Shown piece after piece: positions 6,323-13,058 of a stretch of DNA of 13,058 nucleotides. This DNA is from Rhodobacteraceae bacterium UBA3069. Its GTDB lineage: Bacteria; Pseudomonadota; Alphaproteobacteria; Rhodobacterales; Rhodobacteraceae. The notes under the pieces were generated by a model. It worked only from the letters and a program-made list of their open reading frames with translations, was not told the DNA's origin and made no database searches. The stretch covers positions 25,516 through 38,573 of the forward strand of contig DFBX01000025.1 of the NCBI GenBank assembly GCA_002366795.1. Reading direction: 5' to 3'. How positions within the stretch are numbered: the first letter of the stretch is position 1; every line of letters starts with the position of its first letter. The translations under genes and the position numbers were made by a program.

Positions 6323-6683
6323 ACCCAAGCCTTCAACGCCGCGTCGTCGGTGGCGGAGGGGACGGGACTCCCGTTGAACCTTCTCCGCCCCAAGCGACCG
6401 TTTTTGCTTATATGGGGATGCCATCGCAACCCAGCCGTCGCCGCCGAAACCTATGACCGTCGAGAATGCTGTCGCAGTCCTCGATAGTGTCAGCGCTCGT
6501 GATAATGGAACACCCCCCCGATTGGTACCGGGTATGTCCAGTGCATGATGCTTAGCTTTGGAACCGCCGCAGCTCGCAGTCACGGCTCGGCGCGCGTCGG
6601 CCCCCCGTGCGCAATCGCCGGATCGCTGCGCCGAGTCCGGCGGGGCCGCGGCTGACGATCCTGCACAGCGCGGCGTGGGTCGA
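6323..6683. other. GC-rich stretch downstream of the catabolic operon, no intact gene
   Basis: A minus-strand frame continues through the whole stretch but its translation is rich in Arg, Pro and Ala with no recognisable motif, and it overlaps the last 86 bases of the D-carbamoylase gene. I regard it as noncoding or fragmentary. No clear intrinsic terminator for the operon was found within it. Confidence 0.4.
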
Positions 6684-7595
6684 TCAGGTTTTGGGCGCAG
6701 TAATGGCGGCGTATTCCTCCGGCTCCCTATGCTTGGCGAAGGCAAAGATGTTCTCCTTGATCTCCGCACAGCGGTCCAGGTCGATGGTCGCGGTGATTAG
6801 CTCGTCACCGACGGTCGTAGCCCGTGTGACGACCTCACCCAACGGGGACACGATCACGCTGCCGCCAATGAGATCGCAACCTTCCTCACGCCCGGCTTTG
6901 GCCACGGAGACGGCCCACATCCCGTTCTGATAGCAACTGGCCTGCACAGACAGCTCGTTGTGAAAATACTGCAGATGATCGTGCGACGGCGCAGGCGGAT
7001 AATGGAACGGTGTATTATATCCCAGCACCACCAGTTCGGCCCCGTTGAGGCCGAGAACGCGCCAGGTTTCCGGCCAGCGCCGGTCATTGCAAATGCACAT
7101 GCCGACCTTGCCGTCGAAGGCATCGAAAACGCGAAACCCGGTATCGCCCTTTTCGAAATACCGCTTTTCCAGATGTTGAAACGGACGCCAGTCTTCATGC
7201 TCGCGGTGCCCGGGAAGGTGGATCTTGCGATACTTGCCTACGATCTTGCCGGTTTGGTCGACCAGGATGGCGGTGTTGAAATGCCGACCCTCGGCGGTAA
7301 GTTCCGCGTAGCCGAGATGGAAACCTATGCCAAGTTCGGCGGCCTTCTCGAAAAGCGGGAGGGTTTCGGCGGAGGGCATCTCGGTTTCGAAATATGCATT
7401 GATTTCCGCAGAATCCTCCATGAACCAGCGTGGGAAAAAAGTAGTCAACGCCAGTTCGGGGAATACCACCAGGCGTGCGCCGCGGGCGTGGGCCAGTGTC
7501 ATCAGGTCGATCATCCGCGCCACGGCGGAGACGCGGCTTTCGTCCCGCGCGATGGGGCCAAGCTGGGCGCCCGCTACAATAAATTTCCGGCTCAT
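6684..7595 (-). CDS. N-carbamoyl-D-amino acid hydrolase (D-carbamoylase, nitrilase fold)
   Basis: The enzyme hydrolyses N-carbamoyl-D-amino acids to the free D-amino acid, CO2 and ammonia in the cytoplasm. All three catalytic residues of the nitrilase superfamily are present: Glu47 (VVFPELALTTFFPRW), Lys124 (GKYRKIHLPGH) and Cys169 (MCICNDRRWPE). The sequence follows the well-studied Agrobacterium D-carbamoylase closely across its whole length, for example FFPRW, LFEKAAELGIGF, RPFQHLEKRYFE, and the C-terminal DLDRC. At 303 residues it has normal family length. Its ATG overlaps the stop of the upstream L-carbamoylase gene (ATGA, 7592-7595), so the two are translationally coupled. It is the last gene of the operon. 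The preferred side chain cannot be deduced from sequence. Confidence 0.92.
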   Translation of the reverse strand: MSRKFIVAGAQLGPIARDESRVSAVARMIDLMTLAHARGARLVVFPELALTTFFPRWFMEDSAEINAYFETEMPSAETLPLFEKAAELGIGFHLGYAELTAEGRHFNTAILVDQTGKIVGKYRKIHLPGHREHEDWRPFQHLEKRYFEKGDTGFRVFDAFDGKVGMCICNDRRWPETWRVLGLNGAELVVLGYNTPFHYPPAPSHDHLQYFHNELSVQASCYQNGMWAVSVAKAGREEGCDLIGGSVIVSPLGEVVTRATTVGDELITATIDLDRCAEIKENIFAFAKHREPEEYAAITAPKT

Positions 7596-8830
7596 TTCTT
7601 TACTCCTGCAAGTTCGAGTGTGACGTCCAGAAGGATCTGGGTGCCTGCGGCGAGGTCGGCCTCTTCGGTATGTTCGTTGATGTTGTGGCTAAGCCCACCG
7701 GCCGAGGGCACGAAGACCATCGCCGTAGGACAATTGGGCGCGAACATCTGCGCGTCGTGTCCGGCTCCCGAGGGCATTCGGCGCACGTTCATCTGTCGCG
7801 CCCGGGCGGCGTTCTCGACGCGTGCCACGATGCTCTTATCGAATTCGACGGGGGCGAAACGCGCCAGTTTGCGCGACGTGATGCTGCAGCGTTCCTGCTG
7901 AGCGGCCTCGTCGGCAAATTTCGCGAGCCGGGTTTCGGCCTCGACCAAGCGCTCTTCGGACGTATTGCGCAGATCGACCGTAAGCCGGGCGTGCAGCGGC
8001 ACCACGTTGACGAGACCCGGCGAAACCTCGAGCACCCCCACCGTGGAGACCTGCGGCGGACCGAAATCGGTCGCGATCTGGCGGGCCTCGGCAGCGATCT
8101 GTGCCGCAACCAAGCCTGCGTCGTGGCGCAATGCCATCGGTGTTGTGCCGGCGTGGTTCGACTGGCCCTCGATAGTGAATTCTGTCCAGGAGATGCCCTG
8201 GACCCCGGTGACGGCGCCGATACGGATGCCCTCGTGTTCCAGCACGGGGCCCTGCTCGACATGCAGTTCCAGATAGGCGGCGGGGACCATGCTGCGCGGC
8301 GGGATATCCCCGGCATAGCCGATGCGCTTCATCTCCTCGCCCAACACGCCGTCGCCGCTGGTGGCGACGGTGGCCAGCATTTCGCCGAGATCCAGCGCGC
8401 CCTGATGCACGCCCGAGCCCATCATGTCGGGTGCGAACCGCGCGCCTTCCTCGTTGGTGAATGCGGCGACGGCGATCGGCTTGTTGGTGGTGACGCCGGC
8501 ATCATTGAGCGCCGCGACCACCTCTAACCCGGCCATCACCCCGGCGACGCCATCGTAAAGGCCGCCCGTCGCCACCGAGTCGATATGCGAACCCATCATT
8601 ACCGGCGCTCCGTCCTCGGCACCCGCGCGGATGCCCCAGATATTGCCGATGACGTCGATATGGACGCTCATCCCCAACTCGCGCAGCCAAGCGACGAACT
8701 GGTCGCGCCCCAACTTATCTTCGTCGGTCATCGCCAGGCGGCAGACCCCGCCGCCCGGCAGGGCGCCGATCTGCCCCATCGTCCGGATGCGACCGGACAG
8801 GCGGGATGGGTTGATGCTGACCGAGGTCAT
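7592..8830 (-). CDS. M20-family Zn-dependent N-carbamoyl-L-amino acid hydrolase
   Basis: The protein (412 residues) belongs to the hydantoinase/carbamoylase branch of peptidase family M20, which hydrolyses N-carbamoyl-L-amino acids, beta-ureidopropionate or allantoate. The two-metal ligands and catalytic base can be seen: His82 (GSHIDSV), Asp93 (GLYDGVAGV), Glu127/Glu128 (FTNEEG), His190 (ELHVEQG) and His382 (GLSHNINEH). The dimerisation-lid motif SNHAGTTPMALRHDA is also typical. The ATG at 8828-8830 is chosen since it overlaps the dpaL stop by ATGA and the family N-terminus fits; the open frame upstream is the reverse-frame shadow of dpaL. Allantoate amidohydrolase is the main alternative, but pairing with a D-carbamoylase favours carbamoyl amino acids. 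Confidence 0.88.
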   Translation of the reverse strand: MTSVSINPSRLSGRIRTMGQIGALPGGGVCRLAMTDEDKLGRDQFVAWLRELGMSVHIDVIGNIWGIRAGAEDGAPVMMGSHIDSVATGGLYDGVAGVMAGLEVVAALNDAGVTTNKPIAVAAFTNEEGARFAPDMMGSGVHQGALDLGEMLATVATSGDGVLGEEMKRIGYAGDIPPRSMVPAAYLELHVEQGPVLEHEGIRIGAVTGVQGISWTEFTIEGQSNHAGTTPMALRHDAGLVAAQIAAEARQIATDFGPPQVSTVGVLEVSPGLVNVVPLHARLTVDLRNTSEERLVEAETRLAKFADEAAQQERCSITSRKLARFAPVEFDKSIVARVENAARARQMNVRRMPSGAGHDAQMFAPNCPTAMVFVPSAGGLSHNINEHTEEADLAAGTQILLDVTLELAGVKK

Positions 8831-10059
8831 GCCCGGCCCTCCCGCACGTCCTTGGCCGTGGCACCGACAATACGCTCGAACAGTTCTGGATCGGTGTCGC
8901 CTTCGGTGCCGAAGACCAGCACCCGGGACTGGGCGTTCAGGTCCAAGGCGCGGCGGGCCTGGTCGTCGCCCATCGCCGCGACAAGGGCAGCGATGCCGGC
9001 CACAGCCGATTCCCCTGCCGCGATCGGCGTGTCGCCGCTGGTCGGGCGGGCCAGCCTGCGCATCGCCGCGATCGCGGCATCGTCGCCCAGCGCCATCGCC
9101 GCGTCGCCATGATCCTTGAGGATTTCCCAAGCCAGCGCCGACACTTCGCCGCAGGCCAGGCCGGCCATCAGCGTGTCCAGATCGCCCTCGACCACGGTGG
9201 GTGCGCCAGCGCGATAGCTGTCCACCCAGCAGGCCGAGCGATCCGGATCGGCCAGTACGATAGTCGGCCGATCATCGCCCCAGCGCCGCTTGGCCTGGGC
9301 AGCTACCGCGGCGGCCATGCCGCCGACGCCGGTCTGCAGGAAGATATGGGTCGGCTTTTCGTCCATCTCGTCCAGCGCTTCGGCGCCCATCAGTTCGTAG
9401 CCCTGCATGACGTCCTTGGGGATGTCCATATAGCCTTCGTACGAGGTGTCGGAGACCACGAACCAGCCTTCGCGGCTGGCACAGGCCTGCGCTTCACGTA
9501 CGCTGTCGTCGTAGTTGCCCTCACAGCGTCGAACCTCGGCACCATAGGCCTCGATCGCCGCCTTGCGGCCTTCGGAAACCGTGGCGTGAATGAAGATCAC
9601 GCAGCGGCAGCCAAACGATTGTGCGCCCCAGGCGACGGACCGGCCATGGTTGCCATCGGTGGCGCAGCACACGGTGATGTCGGAAGCCAGGTCGGCCTGT
9701 TTGCCTGACGTGATCTCGGACATTGGCACCGGATGGCCCAGCTTTGCCTCGATTTGACGCTGCAGCAGCCGCGCGACGGCGTAGGCGCCGCCCAGTGCTT
9801 TGAAGCTACCGAGGCCGAAGCGGCCGCCCTCGTCCTTGAAGTGGATGGACTCGACGCCGATCTCGGCGGACAGCCCTGGCAGCGGCACCAGCGGCGTCGG
9901 GGCATAACCCGGCCAGGACGTGATCGTGTCCCGGGCGGCGGCGTATGCGGCGTCATTCAGGATCGCGTCCTGTGATTTGCTCCAGGGTACCGATTTGCTT
10001 GCGGCGGCGTTTTTCACGAGGGTAAAGGACAGAGTCCGAGCGGTGGTTGCAGCGGTCAT
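8827..10059 (-). CDS. dpaL: 2,3-diaminopropionate ammonia-lyase (PLP-dependent)
   Basis: This 410-residue fold-type II PLP enzyme converts 2,3-diaminopropionate to pyruvate and two ammonia. The PLP lysine is Lys87 in RFGLGSFKALGGAYA; ATDGNHGR (133-140) carries Asp135 and VSDTSYEGY (202-210) carries Asp204, which line up with the two aspartates that allow the E. coli enzyme (YgeX) to act on both D and L isomers. The Gly-rich phosphate loop is QTGVGGMAAAVAAQ. Length equals that of known family members. The ATG at 10057-10059 has AGAGG six bases upstream. It follows dctP by about 100 bp and its stop overlaps the next start (ATGA, 8827-8830). In E. coli ygeX also neighbours an M20 enzyme and a hydantoinase, supporting a shared role. 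Confidence 0.92.
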   Translation of the reverse strand: MTAATTARTLSFTLVKNAAASKSVPWSKSQDAILNDAAYAAARDTITSWPGYAPTPLVPLPGLSAEIGVESIHFKDEGGRFGLGSFKALGGAYAVARLLQRQIEAKLGHPVPMSEITSGKQADLASDITVCCATDGNHGRSVAWGAQSFGCRCVIFIHATVSEGRKAAIEAYGAEVRRCEGNYDDSVREAQACASREGWFVVSDTSYEGYMDIPKDVMQGYELMGAEALDEMDEKPTHIFLQTGVGGMAAAVAAQAKRRWGDDRPTIVLADPDRSACWVDSYRAGAPTVVEGDLDTLMAGLACGEVSALAWEILKDHGDAAMALGDDAAIAAMRRLARPTSGDTPIAAGESAVAGIAALVAAMGDDQARRALDLNAQSRVLVFGTEGDTDPELFERIVGATAKDVREGRA

Positions 10060-10121
10060 AATAGCCTCTGGGTCAGGATCAGGGGGGACGCGGCCCGGTA
10101 AGAAACGGGCAGAATAGGGGG

Positions 10122-10149
10122 GCGCCGAGCGGACGATGCCGCCCGGCGC
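10122..10149 (-). terminator. GC-rich stem-loop between dctP and dpaL
   Basis: GCGCCG and CGG on one side pair with CCG and CGGCGC on the other, with a 2x2 mismatch in the stem and a 6-nt loop. It lies 10 bases after the dctP stop on the minus strand. No T-run follows, so it probably protects the 3' end of the receptor mRNA or slows polymerase rather than stopping it. Confidence 0.4.
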
Positions 10150-10158
10150 GGTCAGGCG

Positions 10159-11190
10159 TCAGTACGCCTTTTTCTCTTCTTCAATGGCGGTCAGAAGGGC
10201 GCCAAGCATCGCAGTGCCTTCGTCGCCATATTGCTTTTCAATCAGCGCCCGTACCGCCGGCTGTGCCATCTCGGCAAACTTTGCCTGTTCTTCGCTGGAC
10301 ACCACGTTGACTTCCATCTTGGCGGCCAGCGCCGGCAACCCGCCCTCGGAGGCCTCGATCACCCGGCTCATACCACGACCCGCCTCAGTCGCGACCTCGG
10401 AAGCCCAGTTGATCAGGGTCTGATGCTCGGGGCTCAGACCGTCGAAGAACTCCTCGTTGATCGTCCAGACATAGGGAGTGATGACGTGGTTGGTGATAGA
10501 CAGATACTGCTGAACCTCGTCGAATTTGGCGAAGGCGATAACCGGAACTGGGTTCATCTGACCATCGGCGACGCCGGTCTGAAGCGCGGTGTAGACCTCG
10601 GCCCAGGGCAGCGCAGTCGGCTGACCGCCAAGCGAGGAGATGATCGCCTCGTGGGTCGGCAGGGTCATCGTGCGAATGCGGAGCCCCTCCATGTCAGCCA
10701 CAGAGGTGATCGGCCGCTTGGAATTCGTAAAGGCGAAGAAACCGCCCGAGTCCAGCAGCCCAAGCACCTTGAGTTCGGTCTTGGATTCGATATCGGAGAC
10801 GAACTTTTCTCCGAACGTACTGTCCTTCGAGATCACCCGGCTGGCGATGCCGATATTGGGGAATGCGAACGGAATGTCGAAAACACCGACAAGGTCGTAG
10901 TGTTGCGCAATCCCGCCGGACGAAGAAATCGCGCTTTCAACCAGACCCGAACGGACTTGGTCGATCACTTCATTGTCCTTGCCAAGTTGGCCGTTGCCGA
11001 ACAATTGAACCTCGATCTCGCTATTCGAGTTGGCTTCGACCAGCGACTTGAAGACGGCCGCCATGGTGCCCGAATGACTCTTGAACGGATCGTCGGGATT
11101 TAGGTGCCCCAAGCGAATGGTCACGTCGGCGGCAAATGCCTGGGCGGCGAGGCATACGGCGATACCGGTCATGGTGAGTGTTTTAAGCAT
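10159..11190 (-). CDS. dctP: TRAP transporter periplasmic receptor DctP
   Basis: The 343-residue protein is the solute receptor of a classical DctPQM TRAP importer. A signal peptide is evident (MLKTLTMTGIAVCLAAQAFA, cleavage near residue 20-21). Family motifs: LGHLNPDDPFKSH, FGNGQLGKDNEVIDQVRSG, and GLRIRTM with the conserved Arg173 that binds the substrate carboxylate, then LGGQPTALPWAEVYTALQTG and VADGQMNP. The ATG at 11188-11190 is preceded by AAGGAAGG. It lies 43 bp downstream of dctM and upstream of dpaL, so the ligand is probably a compound that the operon's enzymes degrade, such as a carbamoyl amino acid. This ligand is an inference. Confidence 0.93.
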   Translation of the reverse strand: MLKTLTMTGIAVCLAAQAFAADVTIRLGHLNPDDPFKSHSGTMAAVFKSLVEANSNSEIEVQLFGNGQLGKDNEVIDQVRSGLVESAISSSGGIAQHYDLVGVFDIPFAFPNIGIASRVISKDSTFGEKFVSDIESKTELKVLGLLDSGGFFAFTNSKRPITSVADMEGLRIRTMTLPTHEAIISSLGGQPTALPWAEVYTALQTGVADGQMNPVPVIAFAKFDEVQQYLSITNHVITPYVWTINEEFFDGLSPEHQTLINWASEVATEAGRGMSRVIEASEGGLPALAAKMEVNVVSSEEQAKFAEMAQPAVRALIEKQYGDEGTAMLGALLTAIEEEKKAY

Positions 11191-11233
11191 ATTAGGTCCT
11201 TCCTTTAGTGGTTTATGGTCGTTGGATTTACGT

Positions 11234-12517
11234 TCAGAAGCCGAGAAGACGCGGTATGAAGAGCGTCAGATCGGACCAGTAGGCAACGGCGATCAGGATC
11301 GCGACTTCGGCCAGGATGAAGGGCCACAATTCGCGGGAAATTGCCTCCACCTTCTCGCCGGTAACGGAGGCGAGGACGAACAGGCACGCTCCGACAGGTG
11401 GCGTCATCAGCGAGATGTTCAGTGCGAGTATGATCATGATGCCGGCATGTACCGGGTCCATTCCGATATCCACGGTCAGCGGCGCGAGGACCGGGGCCAA
11501 GATGATAAGAGCGGCATTGATGTCCATGACCAGCCCGATCAGCAACAGCAGCGCCAAGATCAAAGAGATGATGACCTTAGGGTTTTCTGAGATCGACAGG
11601 AGCGTTTCGGCAATTGCCTGCGGAACCCGATTGAACGTCATCCACCAGCCGAGGATCGAAGCGCAGGCAATGATCAGAAATATGACCCCGGTGATCCGGG
11701 TGGTCCGCACGCCGATTGCGTACAAATCGCTCCAGCTCAGCGCACGGTAGATCACGCCGCCGACGAAAAGCGCGTAAGCCACCGCGATCGCCGCCGCCTC
11801 GGTCGGCGTGGCGAACCCACCCAAGATCGAGCCGAGAATGAAGACTGGCAGCAGAGCCGCGAGAAAGCCCTCGCGCAGGGCCGAGAGAACAAGCCGAAAG
11901 CTCGGGCGTCCTTCGCCCTTGGGCAGGCCTTTGCGGCGTGCTGTCAAGGCAATCACGGTCATGCAGATGGCGCAAATCAGAAGGCCCGGAAGGATGCCGG
12001 CAGCGAATAGCCCGGCGATCGAGACACCCATGATGGAGCCGTAGATAATGGCCAAGGTTGACGGAGGAATAGTTGGCCCGATGATCGATCCGGCAGCCGT
12101 GACAGCACACGCATAGGATTTCGAATAGCCTGCCTTCTCCATGGCCGGCACCAGAGTGTTGCCAAAAGCCGCGGCATCAGCGGTGGCAGATCCGGTGATG
12201 CCTGCGAACATGACTGAAGCGACCATGTTCGAATGCGCCATGCCCCCGCGCATCCATCCTACCAGGGCATCGGCAAGCCGTACCAGACCAATGGTGATCC
12301 CCGAGCGGTTCATGATCTCTCCGGCGAGGATGAAGAACGGCATGGCCAGAAAGGGAAACAGGTCGAGCCCGGCGAACATCCGGTCGGGAACCATGGTCAT
12401 GAACTTTGGCCCCATGTCGAGGATGCCCACCAGCCCGGCGACGCCGATGGCCAGTCCAACCGGCATGCCGAAGGTTAGAAAACCGAAAAAGGCCAGTGGT
12501 ACCAGATACATGCCCAT
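11234..12517 (-). CDS. dctM: TRAP transporter large permease DctM
   Basis: This 427-residue 12-TM subunit forms the ion-coupled transport channel. The DctM signatures are clear: FAGITGSATADAAAFGNTLV (105-122) with IGPTIPPSTLAIIYG (146-160) in the first half, and SLMTPPVGACLF (369-380) in the second. The start chosen is the ATG at 12515-12517, which overlaps the dctQ stop in the sequence TGATG and has GGGAG nine bases upstream; a second ATG two codons on is a poorer match. Longer upstream starts would run into dctQ in another frame. The gene appears intact, in contrast to the dctM stub at 4480-4692. Confidence 0.94.
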   Translation of the reverse strand: MGMYLVPLAFFGFLTFGMPVGLAIGVAGLVGILDMGPKFMTMVPDRMFAGLDLFPFLAMPFFILAGEIMNRSGITIGLVRLADALVGWMRGGMAHSNMVASVMFAGITGSATADAAAFGNTLVPAMEKAGYSKSYACAVTAAGSIIGPTIPPSTLAIIYGSIMGVSIAGLFAAGILPGLLICAICMTVIALTARRKGLPKGEGRPSFRLVLSALREGFLAALLPVFILGSILGGFATPTEAAAIAVAYALFVGGVIYRALSWSDLYAIGVRTTRITGVIFLIIACASILGWWMTFNRVPQAIAETLLSISENPKVIISLILALLLLIGLVMDINAALIILAPVLAPLTVDIGMDPVHAGIMIILALNISLMTPPVGACLFVLASVTGEKVEAISRELWPFILAEVAILIAVAYWSDLTLFIPRLLGF

Positions 12518-13050
12518 CAGTCGATGCTCCCATCCGCGTTTGATTGGCCGGTCGAGCGCGTAGCGCGCTCGGCGAAGTAGTCGTGAAATCCGACAAACGC
12601 CATTTGGATGCATGCAACGAACGCGGCCAGCGGCACGCCGACAAAAGCATACCCTTTCGGCATCGCATAAATCATGGACAGCCTTGAAAAGCCCTTTTCG
12701 GCGAAGGCCAATCCGTACCAGAATAGCGCGAAGAAAAAGAGAAAACCGATGGCATCAAAGGAAACCGCCAGCCACCTGCGCACGGGTGCCGACAGTCGCG
12801 AGAAGACGAACTCAACCCCGATGTGCTCTCGATGAGCAATTCCGGACGACACCGCCAGCAGTGCCATCCAGATCATCAGATAGCGAGCCAGTTCCTCCGT
12901 AAAAGTCAGGTTCCAAGGCAGAACGTATCGGACCATTATGCCGAGCCAAACATCCAGGACCAGAATGACCAACAAAAACAAACAGAATCGCTCCACGACC
13001 CAATTGACCCGAAGGCTCCAGATTTTGCTGTTTTGTGCGATACGATTCAT
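12517..13050 (-). CDS. dctQ: TRAP transporter small permease DctQ
   Basis: The 177-residue protein is the 4-TM small membrane subunit of the DctPQM transporter. Four hydrophobic segments are visible at about residues 18-40, 54-72, 92-115 and 133-155. The motif NLTFTEELARYLMIWMALLA (47-66), with its Glu/Arg pair, is the usual DctQ signature. The ATG at 13048-13050 is 8 bases from the window edge and its ribosome site cannot be judged. It is the first visible gene of the right-hand operon; the promoter lies outside. Its TGA overlaps the dctM ATG by one base, so the two permease subunits are coupled. Confidence 0.9.
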   Translation of the reverse strand: MNRIAQNSKIWSLRVNWVVERFCLFLLVILVLDVWLGIMVRYVLPWNLTFTEELARYLMIWMALLAVSSGIAHREHIGVEFVFSRLSAPVRRWLAVSFDAIGFLFFFALFWYGLAFAEKGFSRLSMIYAMPKGYAFVGVPLAAFVACIQMAFVGFHDYFAERATRSTGQSNADGSID

Positions 13051-13058
13051 GATGAGGG

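Noticed and set aside
6960..7901. A 313-codon plus-strand frame opposite the two carbamoylase genes
   Set aside because: It is antisense to genes with intact catalytic residues and has no recognisable motif.
7592..9130. Reading the M20 hydrolase as a 512-residue protein starting at 9130
   Set aside because: The extra 100 codons are out-of-frame dpaL and Arg/Gly-rich; the ATG at 8828-8830 gives the standard ATGA overlap and family length.
11234..12613. Longer DctM start at 12613
   Set aside because: The added 32 residues overlap dctQ in another frame and are not membrane-like; the ATG at 12515-12517 has a ribosome site.
1..13058. A CRISPR array, or a defence, toxin-antitoxin or phage gene set
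   Set aside because: No regularly spaced repeats and no such genes were seen; the only possible defence trace is the weak ATPase scrap at 6206-6322.

Overview
The window looks like a high-GC marine-type alphaproteobacterium, most likely Rhodobacteraceae (roseobacter group). Reasons: two different TRAP transporters (one TAXI type, one DctPQM type), the codon usage of the large genes, the 3' part of a tRNA-Phe typical of that group, and catabolic genes common there. This placement is an inference. All confidently called genes lie on the minus strand, so transcription runs right to left.

Left part (1-4692). A protein cut by the left edge is followed by a short, internally deleted IS3-type relic (about 518-661). 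Then comes a minus-strand group: an isocitrate lyase/PEP mutase-family lyase (3596-4483), a TAXI-TRAP solute receptor (2547-3497) and a fused TAXI-TRAP permease (703-2481). A candidate promoter and a perfect 7-bp-arm palindrome sit in front of the receptor gene. A strong hairpin with a T-run separates receptor from permease and probably lowers permease expression. Immediately upstream of the lyase, and overlapping it by ATGA, lies the C-terminal stub of a different TRAP permease (dctM), cut exactly at an insertion-sequence end.

Middle part (4693-6683). This is a scrapyard: the 3' end of an IS3-family transposase, a 46-nt 3' fragment of tRNA-Phe(GAA) at 5229-5274 that looks like an integration (att) site, a short broken secreted protein, an 11-bp inverted repeat, and the C-terminal scrap of what resembles a YhaN-type AAA ATPase. 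No intact long gene is visible. The orientation of the tRNA fragment implies that the integrated element extends to the right, so it would include the catabolic operon.

Right part (6684-13050). One tight minus-strand operon: dctQ, dctM, dctP, 2,3-diaminopropionate ammonia-lyase (dpaL), an M20-type N-carbamoyl-L-amino-acid hydrolase, and an N-carbamoyl-D-amino-acid hydrolase of the nitrilase fold. Three of the junctions are stop/start overlaps (TGATG or ATGA). A plausible joint role is import of an N-carbamoyl (ureido) amino acid or related compound, removal of the carbamoyl group from either enantiomer, and cleavage of 2,3-diaminopropionate to pyruvate and ammonia. The individual enzyme families are well supported; the combined pathway is a hypothesis. 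No hydantoinase, integrase or transcription regulator is visible in the window.
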